Origin: Pinus tabuliformis
Lineage: Eukaryota > Streptophyta > Pinopsida > Pinales > Pinaceae
Direction of reading: 5' to 3'
DNA: 64,000 nucleotides
Assembly: GCA_031772625.1 (NCBI GenBank)
Contig: CM062819.1
Coordinates: 820,051,503 to 820,115,502 of the forward strand
Notes under the pieces: model-generated
Told to the model about the DNA's origin: nothing
Database searches by the model: none
The model's input: the letters and a program-made list of their open reading frames with translations, nothing else
Translations under genes and position numbers: made by a program
Shown: in pieces, positions 11,052-22,205 of the stretch
How positions within the stretch are numbered: the stretch's first letter is position 1
Layout: each line of letters opens with the position of its first letter

Positions 11052-11552
11052 TATTGGGTTGTGTTATATTCTTTCCACAACTAGCCCACGTAGTTAACCA
11101 AGGGGTTAGAGGGGGGCCAGAGCCCCCCCTTCGTTGCGCTGATTGTGTAGCGAGGGGGGGTTACAAGGGGTTTGAGGTGTACCTGTAACCCCACTTTATG
11201 GGGTCCAGGGTAGCACCTAGGAAAATTTTGGTTTTGGACCCAATGTTAGGGGGTGGACCCACCTATGGTATTGTGCATGATTTTCGCACATGTTTTTTGG
11301 ACGCGATTGTTTTCGGTCCATAGTATTGGATGCGATGGCTTTCAGTCCATGGTATTGGATGCTTTAGCATGTATAAATATGTATTATAACATTGAAAGGA
11401 ACATAATGAAAAATCAAGCTGGTAGTCCCAGTTTTGGGATCCAGGGGAAATCTCTGTGTATATGTGTTTTATGTGTTATGGTCTCACATTGTTTATTTTT
11501 TGTGTTTTAGAATTCGTATGCAGGTAATTTCTGTACGAGGTTAAAACTTACA
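11052..11552 (+). repeat. Copia-3 5' LTR
   Basis: 501 bp, pairs with 15635-16138. It contains a GC-rich island of G and C runs (about 11098-11175), two 29-bp repeats (11311-11339, 11340-11368) immediately ahead of a TATA box (TATAAATA, 11372-11379), and ends CTTACA. Confidence 0.92.
11311..11379 (+). promoter_or_regulatory. Copia-3 promoter: 29-bp tandem repeats and TATA box
   Basis: Two 29-bp units beginning TTTCGGTCCATAGTATTGG and TTTCAGTCCATGGTATTGG, preceded by a partial third, abut TATAAATA at 11372-11379. The same arrangement stands in the 3' LTR (15896-15965). Tandem U3 repeats ahead of the TATA box act as enhancers in tobacco Tnt1; a like role here is inference. Confidence 0.6.
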
Positions 11553-11554
11553 TT

Positions 11555-11567
11555 TGGTATTAGAGCC
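11555..11567 (+). other. Copia-3 primer-binding site
   Basis: TGGTATTAGAGCC two bases after the LTR, one base from the usual TGGTATCAGAGCC complementary to the 3' end of initiator tRNA-Met. Confidence 0.8.
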
Positions 11568-11674
11568 GTTTTGGCTTCAAGGGGATGCCTTTGTTGCTGA
11601 GGGGTTTCGCTCAGGCCTATGGTAGACCCTGTTCAGTGGGAGATCTGCCAGATCGATTCTGGTGGTGAAAGAAG

Positions 11675-14600
11675 ATGGTGAGCAGTGGAAATATAGGGAT
11701 CGAGAAATTTAATGGTCAGAGTTTTGAGTTGTGGAAACTCAATATGGAGGATCTGTTGGTGGATAAAGATCAATGGATCACGGTAGATCCAGGTATTAAA
11801 CCAACGGGAGTGTCCGATGAAGAATGGAAGAAGTTGGATCAGAAGGCAAAGAGCATAATATGATTGTGTGTCTTAGATTCAATATTGTTGAATGTATCAG
11901 GGGAAGCTACAGCGAAGGCTTTGTGGGACAAGTTAGGGACTTTGTACCAATCTAAGTCTCTAGTGAATAAACCATTCTTGCTGAAAAAGTTGTATAACCT
12001 GAGGATGAAAGATGGAGACTCAGTGATAGAGCATATGAGCGCATTTAATGTTGTGGTAAGTCGGTTAGCATCTGTTGATATTAAAATTTTAGATGAAGAT
12101 AAGTGCATCAGTTTGTTGTGTTCTCTACCAGATTCGTGGGATAGTCTAGTTATTGTAATAGGTAGCAATGCAACTGCCTTGCAGTTTGATGAAATAGTCT
12201 CATCCTTGCTGACGGAGGAGATGAGACGGAAAAATACAGAGAGCCAGAATGGTGATGCCTTGTCTGTACAAGGACGGTCCCAGAACAGAAACAAAAATAA
12301 GTCATTGAGTGGGAGATCTAAATCTAGAAGGAGATCTAAATCTCCAGGAAAACCTGTAAAGGTGGTGTGCTGGAAATGCAGAAAGGAAGGGCACTACAAA
12401 AGGGACTATAAATCTAAAGATCCTAATAAAGGAAAGGGGTCTGATGATGCTCTTTCTACAGAGGTGAAAACCACCTCAGATGAAGGTGGGGATGTGTACT
12501 TGGCTTCTTCAAGTACACATGTAGATCATGAGGCATGGTTGATTGACTCAGGTGCATCCTTTCACTTCACTCCCCATAGAGAGTGGTTCTGCGAGTATGA
12601 GAAATACGATGGTGGTGATGTCTTCTTAGGGGATGATAGGAAGGCTAGAATCATTGGTCGTGGAAAAGTAAAGTTGAAGTTGCATGGTGGAAGGGTTAGA
12701 GCACTTCCGGGTGTTCTACATATTCCTACATTGGCTAGAAATCTGATTTCTATAAGCAAGCTGGATGATGCAAGTGTAAAGATAGTGTTTCAGAAATATA
12801 CCTGCAAGATGGTTTGGGGAGCACTGGTATTGATGTGGGGAGTTCGGATTCAAACTCTGTTATTGATGGGTGCAACAGTTTAATGGTTCCTGAAAGTGGA
12901 GCAGAAAATCTAGTGGTCTCTGGAGAGAAGACCATGTTGTGGCATCAAAGGCATGGACATATTGGAGAGAAGGGCCTTCGAATACTTCATGGTAAAAGTA
13001 TGGTAGAAGTTATGAGTAATAGCTCCTTGGATTTTGATTTCTGTGAAAATTGTGTATATGGGAAGCAAAATCATATGATTTTCCCCTCTAGTGGTAAGAG
13101 GGTGAAACAGATATTAGAGCTTGTGCACAGTGATGTGTTTGGACCTGTGAAGGTTCCATCGCTGGGTAAGTCTGTGTACTATGTATCATTTATAGATGAC
13201 TTCTCAAGGAATACATGGATATATTTCCTTAAGAAGAAATCTGAAGTCATTGACAGGTTTAAAGAATTTACGGCTCTTGTGGAAAACCAGACAGAGAAGA
13301 AGATAAAGGTGCTGAGGACAGATAATGGTGGAGAGTTTTGCAGTAAGGAATTTGAAGAATTCTACAAGAAGTGTGGTATAGCATGGTAGAAGACTACTCC
13401 ATATACACCTCAGCAAAATGGAGTTGCAGAAAGAATGAACAAGACGTTGATGGAAAGGGCAAGAAGCATGCTCAGTGGTGTTAGGTCAGGACAATTCTGG
13501 GCAGAAGCGGTGGAGACAGCATGTTACCTGGTCAACAGATCACTTTCATCAGTGTTGGAGGATAAAACTCCACAAGAGGTATGGACTGGTAAGAAACCCT
13601 CTCTTTCACATCTGAGGGTATTTGGATGTGATGCATATGTACATGTTCCAAAGGAGAAACAAACCAAGTTGGATAGTAAATCTGAAAAGTGAATCTTTAT
13701 TGGGTATAAGGATGGTTTAAAGGGTTATAAGCTTTAGAACCTAGTCACACGGAAGGTTGTGTACAGCCGAGATGTGGTGTTTAGAGAGGTAAAAGATGTT
13801 ATTAAACATGAAGTCCAACCAAAGGAACCTGAGAAGATAGAGTTTGAGCTTAAGGAGGAAGAATCAAACTCTACAACAGAGGAGGAATCAAAAGATGAAG
13901 AGCCACAAACTCTGGGTGTGAGAAGATCAGTTCGAGAAAGAAGGAAGCCAGAAAGGTATAGTCCATCTGCTTTCTATTCAAAATTTTCTTTATCTATTAC
14001 TGATGATGATCCCAGAACTGTGAAAGAAGCAGTAGATTTAGAGGATGGCAAACTCTAGAAAGAGGCCATGGTTGATGAAATGGCATCCTTGCACAAAAAT
14101 GAGGCTTCGGATCTGGTGGAGTTGCCGGCTGGAAGGAAACCCATTGGCAGCAAATGGGTGTTCAAGAAGAAGACAAATGCAGAAGGAAAGGTGGAGAAAT
14201 ACAAAGTTCAGTTGGTAGCAAAAGGTTATTCTCAGGTGCCAGGAATTGATTTTCTTGATATTTTTTCTCAAATTTCCAAGGTAACTTATATTAGATTACT
14301 TTTATCTATTGTTGTTGCTTTTGATTTTGAGGTAGAACAGATGGATGTGAAGACAACATTTCTTCACAGGGATCTAGAAGAGGAAATATACATGAAGCAA
14401 CCTGAAGGCTTTGCGGTGAAGGGTAAGAAAGAACTGGTATGCAAGTTATAGAAGTCTCTGTATGGGTTAAAACAGTCACCAAGGATGTGGTATCAAAAAA
14501 TTGATACATTTATACGGGGACTTGGCTTCACCAGAAGCAAAGCAGATCACTGTGTGTATTTTAAATTAATTGGTGACCATGGTATTTATCTGGTCTTGTA

Positions 14601-15585
14601 TGTGGATGATATGTTGCTGGTTGGAAATGACAAAGAACTTATCCAGGATTTGAAGACCCAATTGTCCTTCAAATTCGACATGAAAGATCTTGGTGCTGCA
14701 AACTATATTTTGGGCATGGAAATTAAAAGAGATCGGGCAAAGAGGAAGCTCTGGTTAAACCAGAGGAAGTATGTCGAGACAATACTGCAGAGGTTTAAGA
14801 TGCAGGATAATAAACCGGTGAAGGTTCCTATTCCTGTAGGTGTGAGGTTATCTGTTGAACAGTGTCCCAAGACACAAAAAGAGGAAGAGGACATGTCCCA
14901 TGTTTCATATGCAAGTGCAGTCGGTAGCTTGATGTATGCAATGGTCTGTACTAGGCTAGACATTGCACATGCAGTGGGAGTATTGAGCAGGTTTATGTCA
15001 AAACCAGGGAAGGAGAACTGGACAATAGTGAAGCAGGTTTTCAGGTATTTGCGTGGCACTAATGATTATGGTTTGTGCTACCAAGGAAGATCAAGATTGG
15101 ATAGACTGTTGGACATTCGTGGCTTTGTTGATGCAGACTGGGCTGGAGATCTGGATTAGAGAAGATCTACAAGTGGGTATGTGTTTAACCTATTTGGAGG
15201 TGCAGTCATTTGGATGAGTAAGAAACAATCTGTAGTGGCACTATCAACTACAGAGGCAGAATAAATGGCAGCCACTCATGCAAGTAAGGAAGCAGTTTGG
15301 CTGCAGAGATTGTGTTCAAGTATGGGGTTAGTACAGGGAGCTATAAGGATAAACTATGACAGCCAAAGTGCAATTTTCTCGGCAAAGAACCCCGCATATC
15401 ATTCAAAGACAAAGCACATTGATGTTCAATATCACTTTGTGAGGGATATGATAGAAGACAAAAAGGCATTGTTGGTAAAGGTGGACACTTTGAAGACTAC
15501 TGTAGATGCATTGACAAAATATGTGAGCTTTGAGAAGTTCTCTTGGTGTAGAGAGACAATGGGCATTTCAAGGCTGGAAAAATGA
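11675..15585 (+). pseudogene. Copia-3 Gag-Pol polyprotein (fossil)
   Basis: Starts MVSSGNIGIEKFNG. Domains in order: copia-type Gag (11675-12300); zinc knuckle CWKCRKEGHYKRD (near 12370); aspartic protease WLIDSGASFHFT (near 12535); pre-integrase domain LWHQRHGHIGEKGL (near 12935); integrase with DDFSRNTWIYFLK, TDNGGEF and AERMNKT (13080-13690); RT with KWVFKKKTNAEGK (near 14155), MDVKTTFLH and YVDDMLLVG (near 14600); RNase H with ADWAGD and DVQYHFVRD (15130-15585). This is the complete copia order, with integrase before RT, and it is nearest the Tnt1-94 type. Several breaks divide the frame, so no complete protein can be made. Confidence 0.92.
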
Positions 15586-15634
15586 CTAAGCTCTCTCGTG
15601 GTGCCCTATGGAAAGAAAACAACAAGTGGGAGAA

Positions 15635-16138
15635 TGTTGGGTTGTGTTATATTCTTTCCATGACTAGCCCACGTAGTTAACTCGGGGGTTAGAGGGGGGG
15701 CGAAGCCCCCCCTTCGTTGCACCAATTGTGTAGCGGAGGGGAGGTCACAAGCGATTTAAGGTGTACCCGTAACCCCACTTTATGGGGTCCGGGGCAGCGC
15801 CTCGGAAAATTTTGGTTTTGGACCCTATGTTAGGTTGGGCGGACCCACCTATGGTTTTGTGCATGATTTTCACACATGTTTTTTAGACACAATGGTTTTT
15901 GGTCCATGGTATTGGACGCGATGGTTTTCGGTCCATGGTATTGGATGCTTCAACATGTATAAATATGTATTATAACATTGAAAGAAACATAATGAAAAAT
16001 CAAGCTGGTAGTCCTGGTTTTGGGATCCAAGGGAAATCTCTGTGTATATGTGTTTTATGTGTTATGCTCTCACATTGTTTTTTTTTTGTGTTTTATAATT
16101 CGTTTGTAGGTAATTTCTGTACTGGGTTAAAACCTACA
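15635..16138 (+). repeat. Copia-3 3' LTR
   Basis: 504 bp, starts TGTTGGGTTGTG after the polypurine tract and ends CCTACA before the TTTGC duplication. TATA box 15958-15965. GC-rich island near 15680-15740 as in the 5' copy. Confidence 0.92.
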
Positions 16139-16143
16139 TTTGC

Positions 16144-16390
16144 CTCCTATCTGCTTCATTGCATGTGGTTGGTCCACAACCTCGTGAGGCTCCTCCTTTG
16201 GAGCTAAAAGCTCCTTCTACAAGCTGATACTCAACTCTCCTTCCAAAGAGCATCTTATAGCCTTGTCCTCATTGAACTTGACATATCTCCTTACAACTGT
16301 CATCACCAGTTAAGGAAAATACACCCAGTAATTGTGTGGAGTTTCAATGTATCCTACAAAAACTCCCAGCTTTGTTGTAGGAGCAAATTT
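16144..16390 (-). pseudogene. Copia-1 integrase C-terminal segment (fossil)
   Basis: The minus-strand translation includes PTTKLGVFVGYIETP near 16370, the conserved copia block after the integrase core. It joins in sense with the segment that resumes at 19045 on the other side of Gypsy-D, and with the RT side beyond Copia-3. Copia-4 has the same block (PTTKVGIFLGYTDTP) near 47960. Confidence 0.75.
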
Positions 16391-16831
16391 TGTAATAAAT
16401 ATAACCTGTAAATATATAAAAATGAAAATAGAGCCAATAACTGCAAATAATCCCAAGAGAAATACAAGGACGAAGTATAAAAACTTTAGATATTTATTAA
16501 TAAAGCCCTTGAGGTAGAGTAACACCATACAATCACTCCTTGAGGAAGGAGAACACTCCACAAGCCATATTCTTTCCAGCATAATAATCCTTGACATCTG
16601 TCAATGGGGAGTTTCTAACCTCTATATAGGCTTCATACATACAATACCATGGGTCTCTCAATACCATATATATAATACAATGGGCTTATCACATTATTCC
16701 TAACTACTTGTGGTTGCTTACATGATGTGGGTTAATCACTTTATTTATTAACTATGACCCATCACATTATTACATTATTCCCTTGGGTACCTCCCTCTGT
16801 ACCCCATAATATCCCCCCTAGGTATACTACA
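16391..16831 (-). repeat. Gypsy-D 3' LTR (left copy)
   Basis: In minus sense it starts TGTAGTATACCTAGG and ends TATTACA. Pairs with 18591-19044; both contain the same runs such as ccatgggtctctcaatacc. Confidence 0.88.
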
Positions 16832-17210
16832 TTCCACCACCTTAAGCATGTTTCATCCCCGAAACATAAGAATAACACAAATAATAAGATCTACTCAAAA
16901 GAGTAGTCCATTGGGACCATGCACATCTATCTAGCCATCCTAAACACATGTGATTACTCGATCTAGTTGGTGCCTCACTCACTTGAGATGGTAGTTTATC
17001 CTGGTGGTTCCTCTATGTTGATGTGTTGTGGGTGGATCGTCACAACTCTCTATCTTTCATGTAGTGGTTGTTGTCCTTGTTGCTAATTCATTGCCATCTT
17101 GTTGGTTGTTTTCTTGCTGGGTGATGTGGGTGGTGATTTGCTGAAATTTTAACCAATGGTGTATCTTTCTCTAATTCACCACCTAATGGAGCCTAATTGG
17201 TATTTGGTAC

Positions 17211-17900
17211 CTATTGTGGTGCCTTTGGTTGTTGCTTATCTTCCAGTATTACTTCAACCACGGACTCTTCATCTGATATGTCAATGCCTGCCACATTTTC
17301 TGCTTTAGCCTCCTTGCACTCTACCTGTTTATTAATGGAAATATCCTGTTGCTTCTTTTTATACCAAAGATTCAAGAATTTCTTATGCAAATTAATATTG
17401 ATAGTACCAACAGATTCCATCCAAGGGTATCCCAAAACAACATCCATATTAGCCATATCTAAAGCATAAAAATTAGAATGCAGTACATACTTATCCATAG
17501 AAATCTTCAAAACTTTATAAACTTGCACCTCCTCATTATTAACCTATGTGTGCTCCATTTGTTTGGCTAGGACTTACAATCTTTTAGCCATATGAACATT
17601 AATAAAATTATACTTGCAACTATGATTGATAGACATAATGATATTCTCCTTCTGAATACATCCATGAACCTATAATAAGGAGATACCATAAGAAAATAAC
17701 TCCTTATGTGTCCCATTTGTCTGTTTTCTAGCATGAGACCATTTTTCCTAAAGGACTTTTTCAAATTCTTAATTAGGAAGGTTGAGCAATTTCTTGCTGT
17801 CAAGTGAGTTCCATCATTTGGCCGCCTCATCTTTAAAATGAAGCCATGACATCCCTTTCCAAAGGTTCAGAGATATTGACTTAAGATCTTTTATGAATTC
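17211..17900 (-). pseudogene. Gypsy-D gag and retropepsin-like fragments (fossil)
   Basis: The fragment at 17211-17528 has YALDMANMDVVLGYPWMES, typical of the end of the gypsy aspartic protease domain (LGxxWL region). The stretch 17567-17900 contains the Retrotrans_gag-like string WNSLDSKKLLNL. Gag would assemble particles and the protease would process it. Both pieces are decayed, with a few breaks, and the rest of pol is absent. Confidence 0.65.
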
Positions 17901-18186
17901 CTCAATAATAGGACCATTATCTTTTCATGTAAAAAGCATCTTGCTAGAAGCCATGAAGTAGAATGAGGTTTTTGAAAAAAAATTACCTACTTTATGCGGA
18001 AAATTTAAAAGGGCCACAACTCAGTCAATATGACTTAGAAACCTTATTATAGCTTGTTTTTTGAAATGGAACAACCATTCTGCATCTTTTTGTGTGATAG
18101 AAATCCTGATCTGGGCACTTTGGAATTTAAGATTTACACTGCAATTGTTCCGCCATCACAAAAAATTCTAAAAAAAAAACTTATTT

Positions 18187-18432
18187 AAATCGGCGATATC
18201 TCCCTCATCCGGATTCTGATTTGACCAATTGGTTTTTTGAAATTTGGTTATTTTTCAAGAGAATCTCAGATCTGCAATTATTTTCCCAAAATTGCCCACA
18301 AAAATTGTAAAAATTTACTAGAGATTTGCCATCCATGAATTGTTGTCAGAAAAATTTCTGTAACAAAGCTGATTTTAAATCAGCGATATCTCCCTCATCC
18401 GGACTCTGATCTAGTTGATTTTTTTTTGGGGG
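18187..18432 (-). repeat. Direct repeats 190 bp apart in the Gypsy-D leader
   Basis: A roughly 50-bp block containing GCGATATCTCCCTCATCCGG (from 18187) recurs at 18377, offset exactly 190 bp. Both lie between the primer site and gag in minus sense. Function unknown; probably an old leader duplication. Confidence 0.6.
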
Positions 18433-18590
18433 GGTATTTTTCCATAAAGAATCTAGATATTCTATTTGGTTTTGCAAATTTAGCACCAAAAGTTTCATAT
18501 CTAATCTACAAACTCGCCGCCCCAAAAAATTCCTACAAAAAAATAAATAAAACGCCCCAACTTTTCCCAAGAAAGTGCTCTGATACCACT

Positions 18591-19044
18591 TGTAATAGAT
18601 CTAAGCTGTAAATATATAAAAATAAAAATAGACCCATTAACTGCAAATAATACCAAGAGAAATACAATGGCAAAGTATAAAAAATTTAGATCTTTATTAA
18701 TAAAACCCTTGAGGTAGAGTACCACCATACAATCACTCCTTAAGGAGGTAGAACACTCCACAAGACATATGCCTACCAACACAATAATCCTTGACATATC
18801 TCAATGGGGAGTCTCTAGCCTCTATATAGGCTTTATACATACAATACCATGGGTCATCACCATGGGTCTCTCAATACCATATATCTAATACAATGGACTT
18901 ATCACATTATTCATAACTACTAGTGGTATCTTACTTGATGTGGATTAACCACTTTATTTATTATCTATGGTCCATCACATTATTACATTATTCCCTTGGT
19001 TGCCTCCCTCTATAACCCATAATACCCCCCCTAGGTATACTACA
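18591..19044 (-). repeat. Gypsy-D 5' LTR (right copy)
   Basis: 454 bp; its minus-sense end TATTACA is followed within two bases by the tRNA-Met-type primer site. Pairs with 16391-16831. Confidence 0.88.
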
Positions 19045-19991
19045 AATTTCTTCCTTGAATCCTTGGAGGCATAACAATAAACTGAAGCTCCAAAAATTAT
19101 GAAATGGGATACATCAGGATTTCTCCTAGAGAAAGCTTCCTCCAATGTGGTCATGCCAAGAATTCTATGAGGAATTTGGTTTTGCAAGTAGACTATTCTG
19201 TTGCATGCTTCTTCCCATAGATGCAATGGAAACCCTTAATCATGTAACATGGCCCTTGCTACTCCCACTATGCTCCTGTTTTTCCTCTCAACTACCCCAT
19301 TTTGTTGTGGTTTATGCGATGGTGTCAACTCTCTTCGAATACCTTCTTTTACACATAAATCCTTGAAGGAATGCGAAATAAATTCACCTCCATTATTTCT
19401 CCTAAGAGCCTTCACCTTCTTCCTAGTCTCCTTCTCCACCAATGCCTTGAATTCAAAAAATCTGGAGAAAAATCATCCTTCTTCTATATGAAGAAGATTC
19501 AACATTTTCTAGAGAAAACATCAATAAAAATAACATAATACTTATGTTTTGTTGTGGAGGTTGTAGAAAAGGGTCCACAAACATCAGAGTGTACTCGCTC
19601 CAAGATTGCATCTACTCTACTATTTCAACCATTGAAAGTGGATTTGAAATATTTCCCCAATGTGTAGCCCTTGATGACACCCTTTTGATCAAGGGAGCCT
19701 TTAGGGATTCTGGTGGTAATTTGCTACATGATTTTTAAGGCACCATGGTATATATGACCCAATAACCCGTGCTAGATTTCTCTAACATCTCGACTTTTCA
19801 CTTTCCTGCCTTGCTAGTCAATGCAGCACAATCTCTCACCTCAATTTTGTATAGGTTCTTAACTCAAACTCCAATTTGCTTCACTTTCCCAGTAGCTATG
19901 TGTCTCAGAAATGCTTTCCCTTTACTGAAAATAACATTATAGCCACGATCCTCCAAAACGGCTACATATATTAGGTTCGTCTTCAGCCCAT
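19045..19991 (-). pseudogene. Copia-1 integrase and pre-integrase region (fossil)
   Basis: Minus-strand reading shows EACNRIVYLQNQIPHRILG (near 19180), the integrase catalytic block LRRNNGGEF...PQQNGVVERKN (19236-19442), and towards 19990 the pre-integrase start with FSKGKAFLRHIATGK (19864-19990). Integrase inserts the DNA copy into the host chromosome. The layout matches Copia-4 48053-48900. Gypsy-D and Gypsy-B interrupt it on either side. Confidence 0.82.
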
Positions 19992-21056
19992 TGTTGTGGG
20001 GAAAAGTATCCGACTCGGATGACCCTATCCCTACTCTAAAGGTGACAGTCTTTAGCAACAACTGAAAGTAAAGCTTTGATATTTTCCTTTATGAAAGTAC
20101 AGAGAGAAGGAAGAAAAGATTAACCAACCTGGTGTCTTTCGCTTAGTCGATCCTTATCCTCTCTCTTTGTCTCTTGTTCCCAGCTCCTTGCTCTCTTTGC
20201 CGGTCCAGCTACACACAGATCCTGCACAAAACAAGAGAGGAAACTACAAGATACATGTACTCATAACTGATGCATGGATTAGAGTGAATCAAATATACAA
20301 GTAAATACAATACATCAATGCAATACAAGTATATAGGAGAACATGCAAAACTTTATTGATAGAAGTAACAGGGTTCTGAGAAGGTTACAACCATTGATGG
20401 CTCCAATCCAGCAGCACCTCCCCAGCAGCAAGAACTCTCCTCTTCACCTCTAGTAAAACAATCACCCAATAGCTCTAACTGTAAACCAACAGCACCTCCT
20501 TGCTTTACACAAAATTCCAGCCTCCTTAGACCTCATAGAAGAGCTCTATATATAGGAGAGAAGAAGAAAGGATGAGTCAGCTTGAGGCTGGCATAGAGCT
20601 GACTAGTGTCCTCTCTCTCTTCAGTTAATCTTCAGTTCTTGAGTCCACTTGGAGATCCTTGCTTACACATGGTGATCAAGTACCTCTTACTCATTACAGG
20701 GCGAATCTCATGAACCAAGTGTCAGTTTGGAAGCTTCCTGGGCAGTTGACACCTTGCAGAATGACTGTGCCACTTGGCCAATCTCGCCCAGCGCAGGTAG
20801 CCTTCATTAGATTTGACTTCCAGCGCAGGTACAAGGAGGAGCAGTTGCATTCCAGCGCAGATGCTCAGTGGAGCAGCTGACATGATCCAAAATTAGCCTA
20901 TTTTGAAGTGTTTTCAGGTGGAGAACTGATTGGAAGTGCTGTTGTTTGATGACCTTGTTCTTTTAGGGGTAAGAACAACATGTTTAGGGACTGAGGATCC
21001 CTGTAATTATTGACATTTCATGCTCCATGTCGCGAGGCACAAAAATGTCTATAACA
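19992..21056 (-). repeat. Gypsy-B 3' LTR
   Basis: 1,065 bp; in minus sense it starts TGTTATAGACATTTTTGTGC after the polypurine tract and ends CCACAACA. TATA-like TATATATA at 20547-20554. Long stretches are identical with 27251-28278. Confidence 0.93.
20788..20860 (-). promoter_or_regulatory. 32-bp-phased motif array in the Gypsy-B LTR
   Basis: CAGCGCAG (minus sense CTGCGCTG) begins at 20789, 20821 and 20853, exactly 32 bp apart, upstream of the TATA-like box in minus sense. The array is repeated in the other LTR copies (first site at 28048 in the middle one). Same number, spacing and position as the GGGTGCGATG array of Gypsy-A. Confidence 0.7.
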
Positions 21057-21249
21057 GTTGCCCCCTAAAGTATGAGGCTGTTTATCGGGTGAAATGCTTT
21101 ATCTAGAGGGTCCGAAGTTCATTCCAGTACTGAGGAGGCGCCCTGTAATACAATACAATACAATACATTATTTTTCATTCTGTTTTCATGATCTAGCTGA
21201 GGCGGGCATTCCCATGCTCAGCTTTATAAATACATTTTGGTACATAGAA

Positions 21250-21263
21250 CAGACGATCGTCTG
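21250..21263. repeat. Perfect 14-bp palindrome in Gypsy-B
   Basis: CAGACGATCGTCTG equals its own reverse complement. It lies about 190 bp from the 3' LTR inside a block shared with Gypsy-A. Confidence 0.7.
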
Positions 21264-22205
21264 ATGGTAGACTGATAATTTTCTGCTGAAATTATCATCC
21301 TTTGAGTAGGATGATCATCTGCTGCAATGATGTACATGACAAATGCTTTTATATTTCCTGAATATGTATCGCAGCCCGGATGGATGAAACTAGATCCGGG
21401 GTCTTCAAACTCGTTCGATCTTCACTCTAAGTACAAGTCGATCCATGTGAGAATTTCGCTGAAGTCGAACATGGAAAGACATCGCTTGATTACCGGTCAA
21501 TGATGAAAACCGTTAACAAGCGCGAGAGGAATCACCGATAATGATAATGACCCTCAAGGTACTGCAGTACAATTCACGTGGCGTGAATAAAGGACTTGGC
21601 GTCGAACGCCACGCAAAATCTTCTGGTCGAAGGTCATTGATGTATACCTGTCGCCGGAAGTGAGAAACTTTCCATTGAGGCATGCAAGCTTCAAAGTACT
21701 GATGGGGTTGTTCCTAGATCAACTTCTTGGATAATGAGCTGAAGTCGACAAGAAGCGATCCGTCAAAGGAGGGCCTTAATGAATCCCACATCAATGACAC
21801 GGAACGGAGCTAATGATTTTAGTGGAGGTGAAAACAAACTGTGACATATGATTCAGGGTGGCGATCATGAATAGATGAAGGATAATGTATGGTAGTGGAT
21901 GGGACATGGTTGACACTTTCAGAATGACCCCTCTTGAACATATAACGACACTGATGCGATGGATCGGTAGCATTACCCCAAATGTGGATGGTTTGGCGAG
22001 GACCATGGTGATGAGACCGGTGAATGAAACAACCCAACCCGATGTGGTACGGAGGAAAAGTGTCATGTTCAAGAGTGACTTGCTACCATTAAACTTTGAT
22101 GTTCTCCCAATTTTTCCCCAGTCATTTCTGACCAGTACCTCTTTATTTTTGTCAAGCTTGAGGAGGATAACATATGCTTGTTCTATAACCTGCCCTTCGG
22201 GCAAG

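Larger units (their letters stand above)
11052..16138 (+). mobile_element. Copia-3: Tnt1-type Ty1/copia element
   Basis: A 5.09-kb element with LTRs of 501 and 504 bp, a tRNA-Met-type primer site, a full gag-protease-integrase-RT-RNase H order, a polypurine tract (caagtgggagaa, about 15623-15634), and a perfect 5-bp target duplication TTTGC (11047-11051, 16139-16143). Structurally whole but coding capacity is lost, with about ten breaks. It lies in Copia-1 coding sequence on the opposite strand. The LTRs differ by a few percent by eye, so it is moderately old. Confidence 0.93.
16391..19044 (-). mobile_element. Gypsy-D: short Ty3/gypsy element with gag and protease only
   Basis: 2.65 kb, LTRs of 441 and 454 bp, perfect target duplication AATTT (16386-16390, 19045-19049), and a tRNA-Met-type primer site next to the right LTR (minus sense TGGTATCAGAGCAC, near 18588). 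The 1.76-kb interior holds only gag and protease-like fragments, with no RT or integrase, so it is a non-autonomous form. The LTRs are visibly diverged, so it is rather old. Inserted in Copia-1. Confidence 0.88.

Noticed and set aside
11839-12294. 151-residue minus-strand open frame opposite Copia-3 gag
   Set aside because: Shadow of the gag coding sequence on the other strand; no independent feature.
20659-20880. A 73-residue open frame repeated almost unchanged at 27918-28139 and again near 29569
   Set aside because: It is LTR sequence of Gypsy-B read on the non-sense strand; the copies exist because the LTR is repeated. No protein feature.
21791-22204. 137-residue minus-strand open frame in the Gypsy-B 3' region
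   Set aside because: The Gypsy-A counterpart is open in a different frame and the protein is not conserved; better explained as conserved non-coding sequence.
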